From Defluviitaleaceae bacterium (GTDB lineage Bacteria > Bacillota > Clostridia > Lachnospirales > WQUN01): 64,000 bases of DNA. A model generated the notes under the pieces. The model was given only the letters and a program-made list of their open reading frames with translations. It had not been told where the DNA came from and ran no database searches. Position numbers and translations under genes: made by a program. The stretch spans positions 62,001-126,000 of the forward strand of contig WQVD01000002.1 of the NCBI GenBank assembly GCA_009781755.1, read 5' to 3'. Numbering within the stretch: the first letter of the stretch is position 1; each line of letters begins with the position of its first letter. Shown here in pieces: positions 54,667 through 63,779 of the stretch.

Positions 54667-55698
54667 TTATTCTTGCTCGTTGTGGGTATATTCGTCCGCT
54701 GCCGATTCAGTTTCGGGTATGGATTCAGCTTCAAATGCAGTTTCTGTTTCGGGCGTGGGTTCGGGTTCTACCAACATTTTCGCCAATTGTTCTTCCAACA
54801 GGACGATTTTGTCCTGCCCTAAGCGGAACGCGCGGATGAAGGCGGGGTTGTTGCCGATGAGCGAGAAGAAGCTGTCCGTCACGCTTTTCTTCTTTTCCTG
54901 CTCGTCGGAGGGGGTGTAGCGGTATATGCCGATGTAGTCGGTGGGGGTGTCGCCGTGGTTGAGAGCGGCCAGTTGGTAGTGTACGGCATCGCTGCCGCCG
55001 GGGATGTGCGCTTGTGCAAGAATGGGCAGCAAGTCGCTGTTTCCGTTGGCGACCAGGTCTAGGTCGTCGCGCGCCATTTCGTCGAAGGCGTAGGGCAGGT
55101 AACGCGGCGTTGCCCATTCGTTATGCTCGTGTAAGAAAAAGCCGAGCGTAGTAAACGCCGCTACCATTGGGAAGATGTTAATAAACACTAACTCGACAAT
55201 CCACACCAACGCCAGCAGAATGCCGGTGACAGCGCGGTCGCCGCCGCCTATCGTCCAAGTGCCTTGTTCGTTAAACAGCCGTAAATCGTCCAAGAAATAA
55301 GGAATCAACCGGCCGGGATTGTCCGCCATCATAAAACGGAATTGCTCGAAGAGCGTACCGATATCCAAGAATGGGTTAATCCAATCGCCCGTTGACCAGC
55401 GATAGTGGAACAGGCTAAAGAACCATTGCCACATAATAAAATTGATGATGATCAAGCTGAAGAAAACGACAATACCCGTCGCCACGTTGTTGGTGATTTT
55501 GCATACTTTCTTGACCCACATGATAATGCCGCACAACAGCAAGCCATACCCCAGCGCGAACAAAGCGTTCAGGTAAATAAACGGCACCACGTCATTTAGC
55601 GCTATGTACACGAAGCTCAGCGCCGACCCTGTCAGTGTTAGCAATACAAACAAAATGATTAAACCTATGAGATTGCCCTTGCGTTGTTCGTCGTACAT
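54667..55698 (-). CDS. Membrane protein with acidic cytoplasmic tail, unrecognised
   Basis: This 343-residue protein has about five membrane helices in its first 200 residues (IGLIILFVLLTLTGSALSF, LLLCGIIMW, GIVVFFSLIIINFIMW, LLALVWIVELVFINIFPMV). A soluble region follows and ends in a very acidic Glu/Thr tail (EPEPTPETETAFEAE). No family is recognised. TTGAGGAG precedes the ATG, and the gene has its own terminator. A short palindrome lies in the divergent spacer with the padR-like gene. Confidence 0.78.
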   Translation of the reverse strand: MYDEQRKGNLIGLIILFVLLTLTGSALSFVYIALNDVVPFIYLNALFALGYGLLLCGIIMWVKKVCKITNNVATGIVVFFSLIIINFIMWQWFFSLFHYRWSTGDWINPFLDIGTLFEQFRFMMADNPGRLIPYFLDDLRLFNEQGTWTIGGGDRAVTGILLALVWIVELVFINIFPMVAAFTTLGFFLHEHNEWATPRYLPYAFDEMARDDLDLVANGNSDLLPILAQAHIPGGSDAVHYQLAALNHGDTPTDYIGIYRYTPSDEQEKKKSVTDSFFSLIGNNPAFIRAFRLGQDKIVLLEEQLAKMLVEPEPTPETETAFEAESIPETESAADEYTHNEQE

Positions 55699-55769
55699 GA
55701 TTTTCTCTCCTCAAGTTTTGTTGAGGAAATTATACCTAAATTAGATGCGATAGCACAAATAAAAAATTT

Positions 55770-55796
55770 CAGTTGGCCCCAAATTGGAGCCAAGTG
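55770..55796. repeat. Short palindrome (SP family), imperfect
   Basis: CAGTTGGCCCCAA and TTGGAGCCAAGTG pair with two mismatches. Flanking AAATTT/AAATTTTTT extends the symmetry. It lies in a divergent promoter region, where a terminator would be unexpected, so it may be an operator or a repeat. Confidence 0.55.
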
Positions 55797-55902
55797 AAAT
55801 TTTTTTCGCCCAATACCTTGCATACACATGTAGCGTGTGCTAACATGTACCCGTCGACGCAATGTATTCATGATTATTGCAATGAAAGGAGTAACCAACC
55901 TA

Positions 55903-56214
55903 ATGAGCATCCAATTCAAAAAAGGCACGTTGGAACTGTGTGTGCTTAGCCTGTTGTCACGCGCAGACCGCTACGGCTTCGAGCTGGTGGGCGCGATATC
56001 CAAGGAAATTCAAATTTCCGAAGGCACGATTTATCCGCTGCTTAAGCGCATCAAAGACGAAGGGTATGTGAGCACATATCTGCAAGAATCCAACGAGGGC
56101 CCGCCGCGCAAGTATTATCGGATTTCTGATTTTGGGCGCACGCACGCCGTATCGTTGGAAGCCGAATGGCGCGCCATTGTCGCCGGTACCGAAAAAATCC
56201 TGGGAGGAAATTAA
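55903..56214 (+). CDS. PadR-family transcriptional regulator
   Basis: This 103-residue protein has the PadR winged helix: KKGTLELCVLSLLSRADRYG, then ISEGTIYPLLKRIKDEGYVS and GPPRKYYRISDFGR. The ATG at 55903 follows AAAGGAG by about 11 bases; ATG 55882 is an alternative. It is one base upstream of the HAAS/DUF4097 gene, a common pairing in Bacillota in which PadR controls the envelope-stress-type partner. Confidence 0.92.
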   Translation: MSIQFKKGTLELCVLSLLSRADRYGFELVGAISKEIQISEGTIYPLLKRIKDEGYVSTYLQESNEGPPRKYYRISDFGRTHAVSLEAEWRAIVAGTEKILGGN

Positions 56215-56215
56215 C

Positions 56216-57397
56216 ATGACAAAACAATCATTCATGAGCGAATTAAAGCGCGAACTGGCGCACGCGCCGTCACACATCCGCGAGGAAATTATGGCCGACA
56301 TCAGCGAGCATTTTAGTGAAGCCATTTCGCAGGGTATGACCGAAGAAGAGGTATGCCGTAATTTGGGGCAGCCGGGTACCATCGCCGCGCAGGTGCACAA
56401 AGAGTACGGCGAACAAGCCGCCCGGCGCAGCCAAACATCGAATACAAGCGGCAATCAATATAACAACGGTCATAAACAAGGCCAAGGCACGGATCATGAA
56501 TACGACGATGACGACGACGACGGCCCCGGCAGTTTCGGCGGGTTCTTCGCCAACTTTGGACGGATGTTTGGCGGTGGAGGCAGCCGCGCCGAGGGGCATG
56601 TTATCAGCATCGACCAATCATTCGACGGCATCTGCGACATCAACATCAAATTGTCCGAAAGCACCATCCGCTTCGCTCCATCAGATGATAACCGCGTGCG
56701 CATCACCATCCGTGGCCAAAGCCGTCACAATATTTACACCGTAGAAAACCGCGGCGGAACCCTATACGTGCGCGACCAAAAACCGCACGGGCGCTTCATG
56801 ATGTTTAATTTCTCGACCAAATTGGACACGACTGTATACTTGCCCGCCCAATTTACGGGCGAAATCAAGGCGCGTTCCGCCATGGGCAAGATTTCTGCGC
56901 ACGATGTGTCCGGTCAGCTCGACTTAAAAGCCGCCGCGGGTAATATTTCCGTAGAAAACCATCGCGGCAAGCGTATCCGCATCCGCGCCGCCGCAGGCAA
57001 CGCCACCGTGCACATGCAATCCGGCCGCGTAGATGAAATCGACATTTCCACCGCCGCCGGCAACGCAAAAATAACGGCCGAAGAAACCGGCCGCCTACGC
57101 GTAGAATCCGCCGCCGGTAACGTAGACGCCACAATCAACCGCCTCTACGGCGATACAAAAATCTCGACTGCTGCAGGTTCTGCCTACTTGGAAGCCCACG
57201 ACGTAGCCGGAAACATTGACATCTCCACCGCCGCAGGCTCCGCCAAAGCGCTCCTACCCGCAGACCTCAACTGCCGCATCGAGGCCGCCAAGCCCGCCAT
57301 CGGTTCGCTATCCAACGAGTTGCGCGGCAACCCAAATGCGCCCTATGTACTACGCGCCAGCAGCGGCGTAGGGTCGATCAAGTTGAAGGCGTTATAG
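56216..57397 (+). CDS. HAAS/DUF1700-type N-terminus with DUF4097 beta-solenoid
   Basis: This 393-residue protein starts with a HAAS-type domain (FMSELKRELAHAPSHIREEI, MTEEEVCRNLGQPGTIA). A low-complexity acidic stretch (YDDDDDDGPG) follows. From about 150 on it is a DUF4097/DUF4098 beta-repeat (TAAGNAKITAEETGRLRVES, AAGNVDATINRLYGDTKI). No membrane helix is evident, unlike many relatives. GGAGG lies eight bases upstream. The PadR gene upstream is its likely regulator. The function is not established. Confidence 0.88.
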   Translation: MTKQSFMSELKRELAHAPSHIREEIMADISEHFSEAISQGMTEEEVCRNLGQPGTIAAQVHKEYGEQAARRSQTSNTSGNQYNNGHKQGQGTDHEYDDDDDDGPGSFGGFFANFGRMFGGGGSRAEGHVISIDQSFDGICDINIKLSESTIRFAPSDDNRVRITIRGQSRHNIYTVENRGGTLYVRDQKPHGRFMMFNFSTKLDTTVYLPAQFTGEIKARSAMGKISAHDVSGQLDLKAAAGNISVENHRGKRIRIRAAAGNATVHMQSGRVDEIDISTAAGNAKITAEETGRLRVESAAGNVDATINRLYGDTKISTAAGSAYLEAHDVAGNIDISTAAGSAKALLPADLNCRIEAAKPAIGSLSNELRGNPNAPYVLRASSGVGSIKLKAL

Positions 57398-57422
57398 GGT
57401 GGGGGTTTAAGGTCGCGGCGCA

Positions 57423-57668
57423 GATCAAAAGCCAAAACCCCGGGCGCAGCCCGGACCCGCAAGGGGGAAGCTTCCCCCCTTGACCCCGCGCTGTGCTACC
57501 GCAACGCACGAAAAAAAGTACGATAAATCCAAAAATGCCGCCCAAGGGCGGCATTTTTACTGTTTATGTACTCATATTCGGCGGCATCGGCGACGCCACA
57601 GCGCGGGTCGAGGGGAACGCTTTCCCTCGCGGGTTTGGGCAGCGCCCAAGGTCTAAGGTCTTGCTTTT
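57423..57668. repeat. PAL-4c compound palindrome between convergent DUF4097 and LCP genes
   Basis: CGGGCGCAGCCCG at the left and GGGCAGCGCCC at the right are complementary, as are GCAAGGGGGAAGC and GCTTTCCCTCGC. CTGTGCTACCGCAACGC and the central AATGCCGCCC/GGGCGGCATT stem are as in PAL-4a and PAL-4b. Confidence 0.85.
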
Positions 57669-57678
57669 TATGCCTTTC

Positions 57679-58830
57679 CTACGCGCCCTCGTTAGCCTCT
57701 TCGGCCTCATCGTCATATTCGCTGTCTTCATCGGCCTCGCCTGCCTCCACTTCAACATGCGCACGGAAAACCTGATTGGCTACGTTATGCAGTTCGGACA
57801 CGTCGGGCAGGAAAACGGAGCGGTTATTGCGCCAGCCTGATGCGCCGGGCATGGTGAAGGTGTTTACTTCACCCATCAGCGGGATGACGGGCAGGTAGCG
57901 CATTAGACCGGGGATGCTTGCGTTGGTACCGGGGCGGTTGCCTGCGCCTACGCTTACGTTGTCAATAATAATACTTGCCAATCCCAGCGGGTCGTCCAGC
58001 AACACATCCCGGGTCAACAATTGTTCAATCAATGCGGTCATGAATTGCATTTGTGTAGTATTGCGCCCCAAGTCGGCGTTGGCAAAGCCGCGGTAGCGTA
58101 TCACGCCTTCAGCTTGCCGTCCGTTTAATCGCTGGTATCCGGCGGGTACATGGGCGATGACCGAATTCCACGCAGGGTCTTCAAAATGCATGTTGCGCGG
58201 CACGTTAAAATATACGCCGCCAATATGGTCAATAATACGGACAAATCCGCTTAGATGCATTTCTATATAATAATGAAACTCTACACCCAGCATGTTGCTG
58301 ACTTCATGCATAATCAAATCGGGCCCCTGCGCACGGCCGCCGTAGGAGCGTAACTCATTCAACTTTAATTCTCGCGGTACCCACAACCCGTTGTTGCGCA
58401 ACTGATTGTGTCGCGTTTGCGAAAGCACAATATGTGTATCACGCGGTACGCTCATCAAGTGGACTGCACCGGTATCGCGGTACAAAGTGCCCACCATGAT
58501 CGCATCCGCCAGCGAGAAATGGTCAATGCCCATCAAAATAAAATTGGTGCGCGCAGGCGGACGCAAAATACCGCCGCCATTCTCATACGGGTCGCTGGGG
58601 GTCAAAAAATGCCCCGGAACAACGAATTCGCCGTTGTAATCCGATTCGCCGGGGTTGTGCGCGATGGCAGGGGGCAAGTCGGACAGGTCAAAGGGGTTTC
58701 CGCGGCGGTTATCTGCCGCCAGCGCCACCACAACAAAAACCGTCGCCGCAAGTAAATAACAAACGGCGACAATTCCGGCTACGGCCAACAATTTCTTTAT
58801 ATGCTTCTTGCAAAAATTCAATAGCTCCAT
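57679..58830 (-). CDS. LytR-CpsA-Psr (LCP) family phosphotransferase
   Basis: This protein of about 383 residues has an N-terminal membrane helix (LLAVAGIVAVCYLLAATVFV) and an outer LCP domain. Key parts are TNFILMGIDHFSLADAIMVG, LMSVPRDTHIVL, and the later RYRGFANADLGRNTTQMQF with the conserved arginines. LCP enzymes transfer wall glycopolymers from lipid carrier to peptidoglycan, fitting the polysaccharide cluster at 24787-39211. The tail is strongly acidic. The ATG at 58830 is preferred because it places the helix correctly, but no good binding site is seen and upstream ATGs exist. Confidence 0.9.
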   Translation of the reverse strand: MELLNFCKKHIKKLLAVAGIVAVCYLLAATVFVVVALAADNRRGNPFDLSDLPPAIAHNPGESDYNGEFVVPGHFLTPSDPYENGGGILRPPARTNFILMGIDHFSLADAIMVGTLYRDTGAVHLMSVPRDTHIVLSQTRHNQLRNNGLWVPRELKLNELRSYGGRAQGPDLIMHEVSNMLGVEFHYYIEMHLSGFVRIIDHIGGVYFNVPRNMHFEDPAWNSVIAHVPAGYQRLNGRQAEGVIRYRGFANADLGRNTTQMQFMTALIEQLLTRDVLLDDPLGLASIIIDNVSVGAGNRPGTNASIPGLMRYLPVIPLMGEVNTFTMPGASGWRNNRSVFLPDVSELHNVANQVFRAHVEVEAGEADEDSEYDDEAEEANEGA

Positions 58831-58908
58831 AACGAACAGTATATACATAATCATGCGCAGGTGCAACACGCGCAGTGATGAATAATTAACGTAGCGGCGG
58901 CGGAATAA

Positions 58909-59124
58909 ATGCACCGGCGGTGTATGTTACGCTGGGCGCAGCACCTGCCCGACCGCTGGAAGACGCTGCGCTTTTCCTTAAATTGGCAAGACCGCGTCAT
59001 CACCATAGAAATGAAAAAAGACATCACCACGTTTGCGCTAACGCAAGGCGCGGAGATGCCCTTGATTGTGTATTGTCGTAGCAAGCGAATAAAATTTTTA
59101 TTTTACAACTTTTTCGACATGTAA
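58909..59124 (+). pseudogene. Remnant of a GH65 glycoside phosphorylase C-terminal domain
   Basis: The 71-codon frame reads LPDRWKTLRFSLNWQDRVIT, then a beta strand pattern ending ALTQGAEMPLIVYCRS. This matches the small C-terminal beta domain of GH65 maltose/kojibiose phosphorylases. The catalytic domain is absent upstream, where the LCP gene begins. It is best read as a gene remnant left after a deletion. Its end overlaps the convergent acetyltransferase by 22 bp. Confidence 0.55.
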
Positions 59125-59525
59125 TAACGACTATGACCTTGAGGGCAATCCTCTAAAACACCAAACACGGTATATCCGAGTTTTTCGTATAGCTCTTTTG
59201 CTTGGAAGTCGAAAGTGTCTAAGTGAGAAATTCGGCATCCCATTTTTCTTGCTTCGTTTTCTGCTTCGTTCATTAAGGCGCGGGCATAACCTTTGTTTCT
59301 ATGTTGATCGTTGACCCATACCGTATCAATGCTCAAGATATTCCAACAATAAACTTCGCATAGGATGCCGCCGATGACTTCATCGCCATCTTTTATACAT
59401 TTGTTGATATAGGCCGTCAGCGGATTTTGTGTAAAGGGCACTTTTGAGTTGTTGAAGCGCATCAAGGACGAATTTAAGTAGTCTTGATCCTCTTTTGTTG
59501 CATCATGGATTTTTATTGTATTCAT
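59103..59525 (-). CDS. GNAT-family N-acetyltransferase
   Basis: This 140-residue protein has VIGGILCEVYCWNILSIDTV, the acetyl-CoA loop WVNDQHRNKGYARALMNEAE and the late FDFQAKELYEKLGYTVFGVL, the full GNAT set. The substrate is unknown. AGGAG lies eight bases before the ATG. It is 14 bp downstream of the arylamine acetyltransferase gene, so the two are probably co-transcribed. It is more AT-rich than its neighbours. Confidence 0.88.
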   Translation of the reverse strand: MNTIKIHDATKEDQDYLNSSLMRFNNSKVPFTQNPLTAYINKCIKDGDEVIGGILCEVYCWNILSIDTVWVNDQHRNKGYARALMNEAENEARKMGCRISHLDTFDFQAKELYEKLGYTVFGVLEDCPQGHSRYYMSKKL

Positions 59526-59539
59526 GGGAATTGCTCCTT

Positions 59540-60325
59540 TTATGATTTAATGCCAAATTCAGTGGTAAGCAGTGCTTCAAATTCGGCTTCATTGGCGGGG
59601 GTGTGGGTGGTTACGCCTGTGGGGGTGAAGTGCTTGAAGGTGCGCCCATCTATGGATTTGCGGCCGTCGTGGGTGAAGCGATGCACCATGTTGATGGTAT
59701 GGAAGGGCGACTGCGGGTGCGCTTCGCAATAGAAGTTGGCGGCGATGAAGTCTGCTTCCAGCTGCGGCTCTGTGGTGAAAGAATAGGCCTGCACCCATGC
59801 GCTTTTGTACCAATGCAAGAGTACATACCCTAAGAAATCATCACGCTCGAATTTGTATATATCACCGCGGCAGTGTAGCTCCGTGTCGGTGATTAATGGC
59901 AGGGCTTCCAAGGGCACGAGCGCACCCACGCCCACATCGGCCAAGAAATCGCCGTCGGCGCACTTGACGTGCAGTACGCGGTGGCGGCGCATGGGGATGG
60001 TGCCTTCGGGCTCGTCACGCAGGTAGCGAGCGAAGTATTCAACGATGTCGTAACCCAAACCGCGCAATAACCATGCAAACAAGCCGTTTAATTCAAAGCA
60101 ATACCCACCGCGTCCGCGGACAACAATTTTGTCGTAAAGGTCGGCGACTTTCAACGACAGCGGAATGCCGCGCATGATATCGAGGTTTTCGTAAGGCACG
60201 GTTAATAAATGTTGGTATTGCAAGCGTTTAAGATTTTCAAAAGTGGGAGCGGGCAATGCATCGCCATGGGTTTCAAATTCAATCCGCGTTAAGTAGGCGC
60301 GGATTTTTTCTTGGTCAATATGCAT
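59540..60325 (-). CDS. Arylamine N-acetyltransferase
   Basis: This 261-residue protein shows the NAT catalytic triad: Cys in RGRGGYCFELNGLF, His in MRRHRVLHVK and Asp in FLADVGVG. The start HIDQEKIRAYLTRI and VPYENLDIMRG are also typical. It moves acetyl groups from acetyl-CoA to aromatic amines or similar substrates. The ATG at 60325 has AAAGGAG eight bases upstream; a longer frame from 60364 lacks one. Confidence 0.92.
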   Translation of the reverse strand: MHIDQEKIRAYLTRIEFETHGDALPAPTFENLKRLQYQHLLTVPYENLDIMRGIPLSLKVADLYDKIVVRGRGGYCFELNGLFAWLLRGLGYDIVEYFARYLRDEPEGTIPMRRHRVLHVKCADGDFLADVGVGALVPLEALPLITDTELHCRGDIYKFERDDFLGYVLLHWYKSAWVQAYSFTTEPQLEADFIAANFYCEAHPQSPFHTINMVHRFTHDGRKSIDGRTFKHFTPTGVTTHTPANEAEFEALLTTEFGIKS

Positions 60326-60416
60326 GGTTGTTCTCCTTTGTGGCAAAGGGATTGCCGGTTGCAAAAACCGATTTATCGATTTGCGGGAATGCGCTTTGTT
60401 GGTTATGCGGGGGCGT

Positions 60417-61061
60417 TTATTTGCGCGCCAGAATGGCGGCTTTGCATGCCGCGGCTGCGCTGGCGGCGTCGGGGGTGTAGATGTCTGCGCCGATTTCGTT
60501 TTTGAAGGACTCGCTGATGGGTGCGCCGCCTACCAAGATAATCATGTCGTTGCGTAAGCCTGCTTCGGTGAAGGCGTTTATGACGTTTTTCATTTCTTGC
60601 ATGGTGGTGGTGAGCAGAGCAGACAGGGCAATGGCGTCGGCGTTGTGCTCGCGCTGGGCGGCCAGGAATTGCTCGGCAGATACGTCTACGCCCAAGTCGA
60701 TGACCTCTAGGCCTTTGCCTTCCATCATGAGCTTGACAAGGTTTTTACCGATGTCGTGCAAGTCGCCCTTGACCGTTCCGATGAGTACTTTGCCTGCGGC
60801 GGTTACGCCGGCTTCGGCCAGTAGGGGTTTGAGCAGCGCGGCACCGGCGTTCATAGCGCGGGCAGACACCATCACTTCGGGCACGTAGACTTCGCCCGCT
60901 TGGAATTGCACGGAGATGATCTCCATGCCTGCCAGCAAGCCTTGCTTCAAGATTGCTTCGGTGGGTAGATCGTCGGCGATGGCTTTCTCTACCAGTTCGG
61001 CCACGGTTTTAGTTTTGCCGTCTTGCAAGGCTGTGGAAATTTCGTTGTACAGGTTGCTCAT
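60417..61061 (-). CDS. Corrinoid (B12-binding) methyl-carrier protein
   Basis: This 214-residue protein has the helical cap (ILKQGLLAGMEIISVQFQAG, then EVYVPEVMVSARAM) and the Rossmann B12 domain with GTVKGDLHDIGKNLV, where the His binds cobalt. It is of the MtaC/MtbC/MttC type that passes methyl groups from methanol, methylamines or methoxylated aromatics to a methyltransferase. No substrate methyltransferase is encoded in the window, so the substrate is unknown. GGAG lies eight bases before the ATG. Confidence 0.92.
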   Translation of the reverse strand: MSNLYNEISTALQDGKTKTVAELVEKAIADDLPTEAILKQGLLAGMEIISVQFQAGEVYVPEVMVSARAMNAGAALLKPLLAEAGVTAAGKVLIGTVKGDLHDIGKNLVKLMMEGKGLEVIDLGVDVSAEQFLAAQREHNADAIALSALLTTTMQEMKNVINAFTEAGLRNDMIILVGGAPISESFKNEIGADIYTPDAASAAAACKAAILARK

Positions 61062-61119
61062 GATATTCGCTCCTTCTAAATGAATGCGGGTTTTTTTCAC
61101 GGTTTGCAAACGGGGTATT

Positions 61120-62136
61120 TCAATTATTTGTCAATTGACGGAAGTAATCGTCTTGGTGTTGTTGCAACAACGCGGGTACATTCAATTCGTAGGGGCAGTG
61201 TGCTGCGCAGTGGCCGCACCAGGTGCAGTCATCGATGCGGCGCATTTGCGCTTGCCAATCCGGGGATTGGAATACATCGGCACGCATCCGCCGCAGCAGG
61301 TATTTCATCCGTGCGGCCATGGGGATGGGAATCTGCGCCGGGCAAGGCAGGCAATATCCGCAAGCGCGGCAAAATTCTGCCGCCAACTCTGCACGGTCGG
61401 CATCAATAACTGCTTGTAACGCGTCGTCCAAAACGGGCGGCGCGTTTTCATATCCCAATATTTCATCCAACTGCGCCACGGTTTGAATACCCCAAATGGG
61501 TACAATATTGTCCATCGGCCGCAAAAAGGCGAAAGCCGCCCGCGCATTGGTCAAAATGCCCCCGCACAGCGCTTTCATCCCCAAGATGCCCACATCATGC
61601 ACACGGCACAAATCCGCCACCGCCAACTCTTCCGGCGTGGACAAATACGAAAACGGAAATTGCAACACGTCATAAAAACCCGACGCGACCGCCATTTCCG
61701 CATTCGCCCGCTTGTGTGCAGATATACCGATGAAGCGCACTTTGCCCGCTTTGCGCGCGGCATCCAGCGCATCATACAACCCATCCGCCCCCCCCGGCAC
61801 AGGCGGGTTGGCCGAATTGTGAAATTGAAACACATCAATATAATCCGTGCGCAACATGCGCAAACTATTGTCCAGCTGCGCCATCAACTCCGCAGGCGTA
61901 CCCGCGCCCGACTTGGTGCATAAAACGATGTTATGCCGCACATCCGCCAGCGCAAGCCCAATCCGCTCCTCGCTGGTCGTATACCCATTGGCCGTGTCAA
62001 AAACCGTAACGCCATGTTCATATGCCCGCCGCAACAAAGTCGTGCTTTCGTCATACGTGATGCGCTGTATAGGAATACACCCCATACCGGTACGCCCAAC
62101 GCTTAATCCCGTCCGCCCAAATCGAATCATTTCCAT
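61120..62136 (-). CDS. Aldo/keto reductase with two [4Fe-4S] sites
   Basis: This 338-residue protein has an AKR barrel with the catalytic set Asp (FDTANGY), Lys (LCTKSG) and His (DVFQFHNSA). A C-terminal ferredoxin-like domain follows, with CRACGYCLPCP and CTWCGHCAAHCPY. Such Fe-S AKRs are common in anaerobes; the substrate is not known. The ATG at 62136 has GGAGG five bases upstream; the longer frame from 62169 would overlap the upstream gene. It lies 58 bp upstream of the corrinoid gene and may be co-transcribed with it. Confidence 0.88.
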   Translation of the reverse strand: MEMIRFGRTGLSVGRTGMGCIPIQRITYDESTTLLRRAYEHGVTVFDTANGYTTSEERIGLALADVRHNIVLCTKSGAGTPAELMAQLDNSLRMLRTDYIDVFQFHNSANPPVPGGADGLYDALDAARKAGKVRFIGISAHKRANAEMAVASGFYDVLQFPFSYLSTPEELAVADLCRVHDVGILGMKALCGGILTNARAAFAFLRPMDNIVPIWGIQTVAQLDEILGYENAPPVLDDALQAVIDADRAELAAEFCRACGYCLPCPAQIPIPMAARMKYLLRRMRADVFQSPDWQAQMRRIDDCTWCGHCAAHCPYELNVPALLQQHQDDYFRQLTNN

Positions 62137-62150
62137 AACGGCCTCCATCG

Positions 62151-62633
62151 TTAAAATGTAACGTTGCAATCTATTTCATCATCGGTGGGTGTTTCAAAAA
62201 AATGATAAATATCTTTATCATCCGTCAAAATATAACCCAACTCGCCATTGCGAATGTCATCATTCCGCTTTTGTATATTCTTGTACCGCTGCTCTTCCGT
62301 TGTATTTATGTAATGAAGCTCACAAGCAACCCCCATGTCAAAATAATATTGACGCAAAGCATCCCGTTCGCCGCGCGACCAAAACCCATTGGCAAAAATA
62401 ACCGTAGCACCCGCAAGCACCACTTGCCCGGCCATACGCTTCGTATAAGTATCAACCCAAGCATGGTATTGATAAAAACGCTTCTTATCATTTTCGTACA
62501 ATTCCCCACCAAACAACCCAAGCATAATTTCATCATGCGTGATAACTACAGCATTAATATCCGCCGCAAGCTTATTGGCATACGTAGTCTTACCCGACCC
62601 CATCCTGCCACAAACCAAAATCACTCTTCCCAC
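62151..62633 (-). CDS. P-loop kinase-like NTPase
   Basis: This 160-residue protein has Walker A GRMGSGKTTYANKL near the N-terminus, then VVITHDEIMLGLFGG and a lid-like R-rich region. It resembles the AAA_33/zeta-toxin-like small kinases. The substrate is unknown. The start is GTG at 62633 with GGAGG six bases upstream. It ends 14 bp before the aldo/keto reductase start. Confidence 0.85.
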   Translation of the reverse strand: MGRVILVCGRMGSGKTTYANKLAADINAVVITHDEIMLGLFGGELYENDKKRFYQYHAWVDTYTKRMAGQVVLAGATVIFANGFWSRGERDALRQYYFDMGVACELHYINTTEEQRYKNIQKRNDDIRNGELGYILTDDKDIYHFFETPTDDEIDCNVTF

Positions 62634-62684
62634 AAAACCCCTCCAGCTAATTTACAGCCTTCCTATCCGCGCAAATCTGTGGAT

Positions 62685-62886
62685 GCCGCGCAAGCGGCCA
62701 CCGTGGCCGGGTACGGTGTCGGGGCGCATAGCGGAATCTCGCATACGGCGGTGCGTTTCGGGCTTACGTGAAATCGAGAAGGCTTCGTAGAAGACAAGCG
62801 ATTTCACTTGCCCGAAGCGTGCCGCCGTGTGCGATAGTCCGCGCAGCCACGATACCGTACCCGGCCACGGTGGCCGCTTGTGCGGC
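62685..62886. repeat. PAL-2d palindrome
   Basis: The ends at 62685-62717 and 62854-62886 pair over 33 bases with one mismatch (including CGGCCACCGTGGCCGGGTAC and its complement). The core is CGGGCTTACGTGAAATCG, CTTCGTAGAAG, CGATTTCACTTGCCCG. It fills the spacer between the P-loop gene and the 3' end of the yitT-like gene. Confidence 0.88.
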
Positions 62887-62891
62887 TCCCA

Positions 62892-63770
62892 CTACATCGA
62901 ATGCGCGGTAAAACCTTCGCCCAATACTTCTTTTACGTCCGCGACGATGACAAACGCTTTGGGGTCTATTTCGGATACGAGCTGCTTGAGTCGTACCAGC
63001 TCTCGTCCGGATACGACGCACATGAGCATGCCACGTCGCTCCTTGGTATACATGCCGCGGGCTTGGATTTCGGTGGCGCCGCGGTCCAGTTGCTTGAATA
63101 TTTCCGTGGAAATTTCTTCGGCTTGGTCGCTGATGATGTAAGCGGCTTTGGCGAAGGAAAAGCCTTCCAGCACCGCGTCGGTCACTTTGGTGCAAGCGAA
63201 GATGGCGATGACGGCGTACATGGCGCGTTCGGGGCCGAAAGCGACGAGGCCGATTAGCACAATTAGTGCATCACAGCCAAAGAGTAACTTGGCGATGGAA
63301 ACGTGGCGCAATAACCGATGGTGCAGGACGCTGGCCAACAGCATTGTGCCGCCCGTCGAGCCCATGCCGCGCACGATGAGTGCCACCGCGATGCCACAAA
63401 AAACACCGCCGAATAAAGCCCCCAGCAGCATATCGCTGGGTATCGGCGGCAAAAAAGTAAGGTTGTGCATCGCCAGCGAGAACAGCATCATCCCCACCAG
63501 CGAGCGGAAGAAAAACGAACGCCCCATCGTGCGGAAACCCAGCAGGAACAGGGGGATGTTCAACGCCAAGTTGCTAGCCCACAACGGCACGGCGAAACCC
63601 GTCCACATCATGGAATAATCTTGGATAACAATTGCCAGCCCGCTAACGCCGCCCGTCACCAAATGATGCGGTGCCCAAAACGCCACCAGCGAAAATGCCA
63701 TCAAATATACACCCGCAATTAACATTACATATTCGCGGATTAATTGCTTGCGGGTTTGCTTCTTCGTCAT
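62892..63770 (-). CDS. YitT-family membrane protein (DUF161 + DUF2179)
   Basis: This 292-residue protein has five to six membrane helices (VAFWAPHHLVTGGVSGLAIV, GGVFCGIAVALIVRG, GSTGGTMLLASVL). A cytoplasmic C-terminal DUF2179 domain follows (GATEIQARGMYTKERRGMLM, ERRGMLMCVVSGRELVRLKQ). The transported substrate is unknown. GGAG lies six bases before the ATG, just inside the end of the WecG-like gene, so they form an operon. Confidence 0.9.
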   Translation of the reverse strand: MTKKQTRKQLIREYVMLIAGVYLMAFSLVAFWAPHHLVTGGVSGLAIVIQDYSMMWTGFAVPLWASNLALNIPLFLLGFRTMGRSFFFRSLVGMMLFSLAMHNLTFLPPIPSDMLLGALFGGVFCGIAVALIVRGMGSTGGTMLLASVLHHRLLRHVSIAKLLFGCDALIVLIGLVAFGPERAMYAVIAIFACTKVTDAVLEGFSFAKAAYIISDQAEEISTEIFKQLDRGATEIQARGMYTKERRGMLMCVVSGRELVRLKQLVSEIDPKAFVIVADVKEVLGEGFTAHSM

Positions 63771-63779
63771 TGGTGACTC

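Noticed and set aside
56270-56617. Minus-strand frame opposite the DUF4097 gene
   Set aside because: The plus-strand protein has clear HAAS and DUF4097 domains and a strong binding site; the antisense frame has neither.
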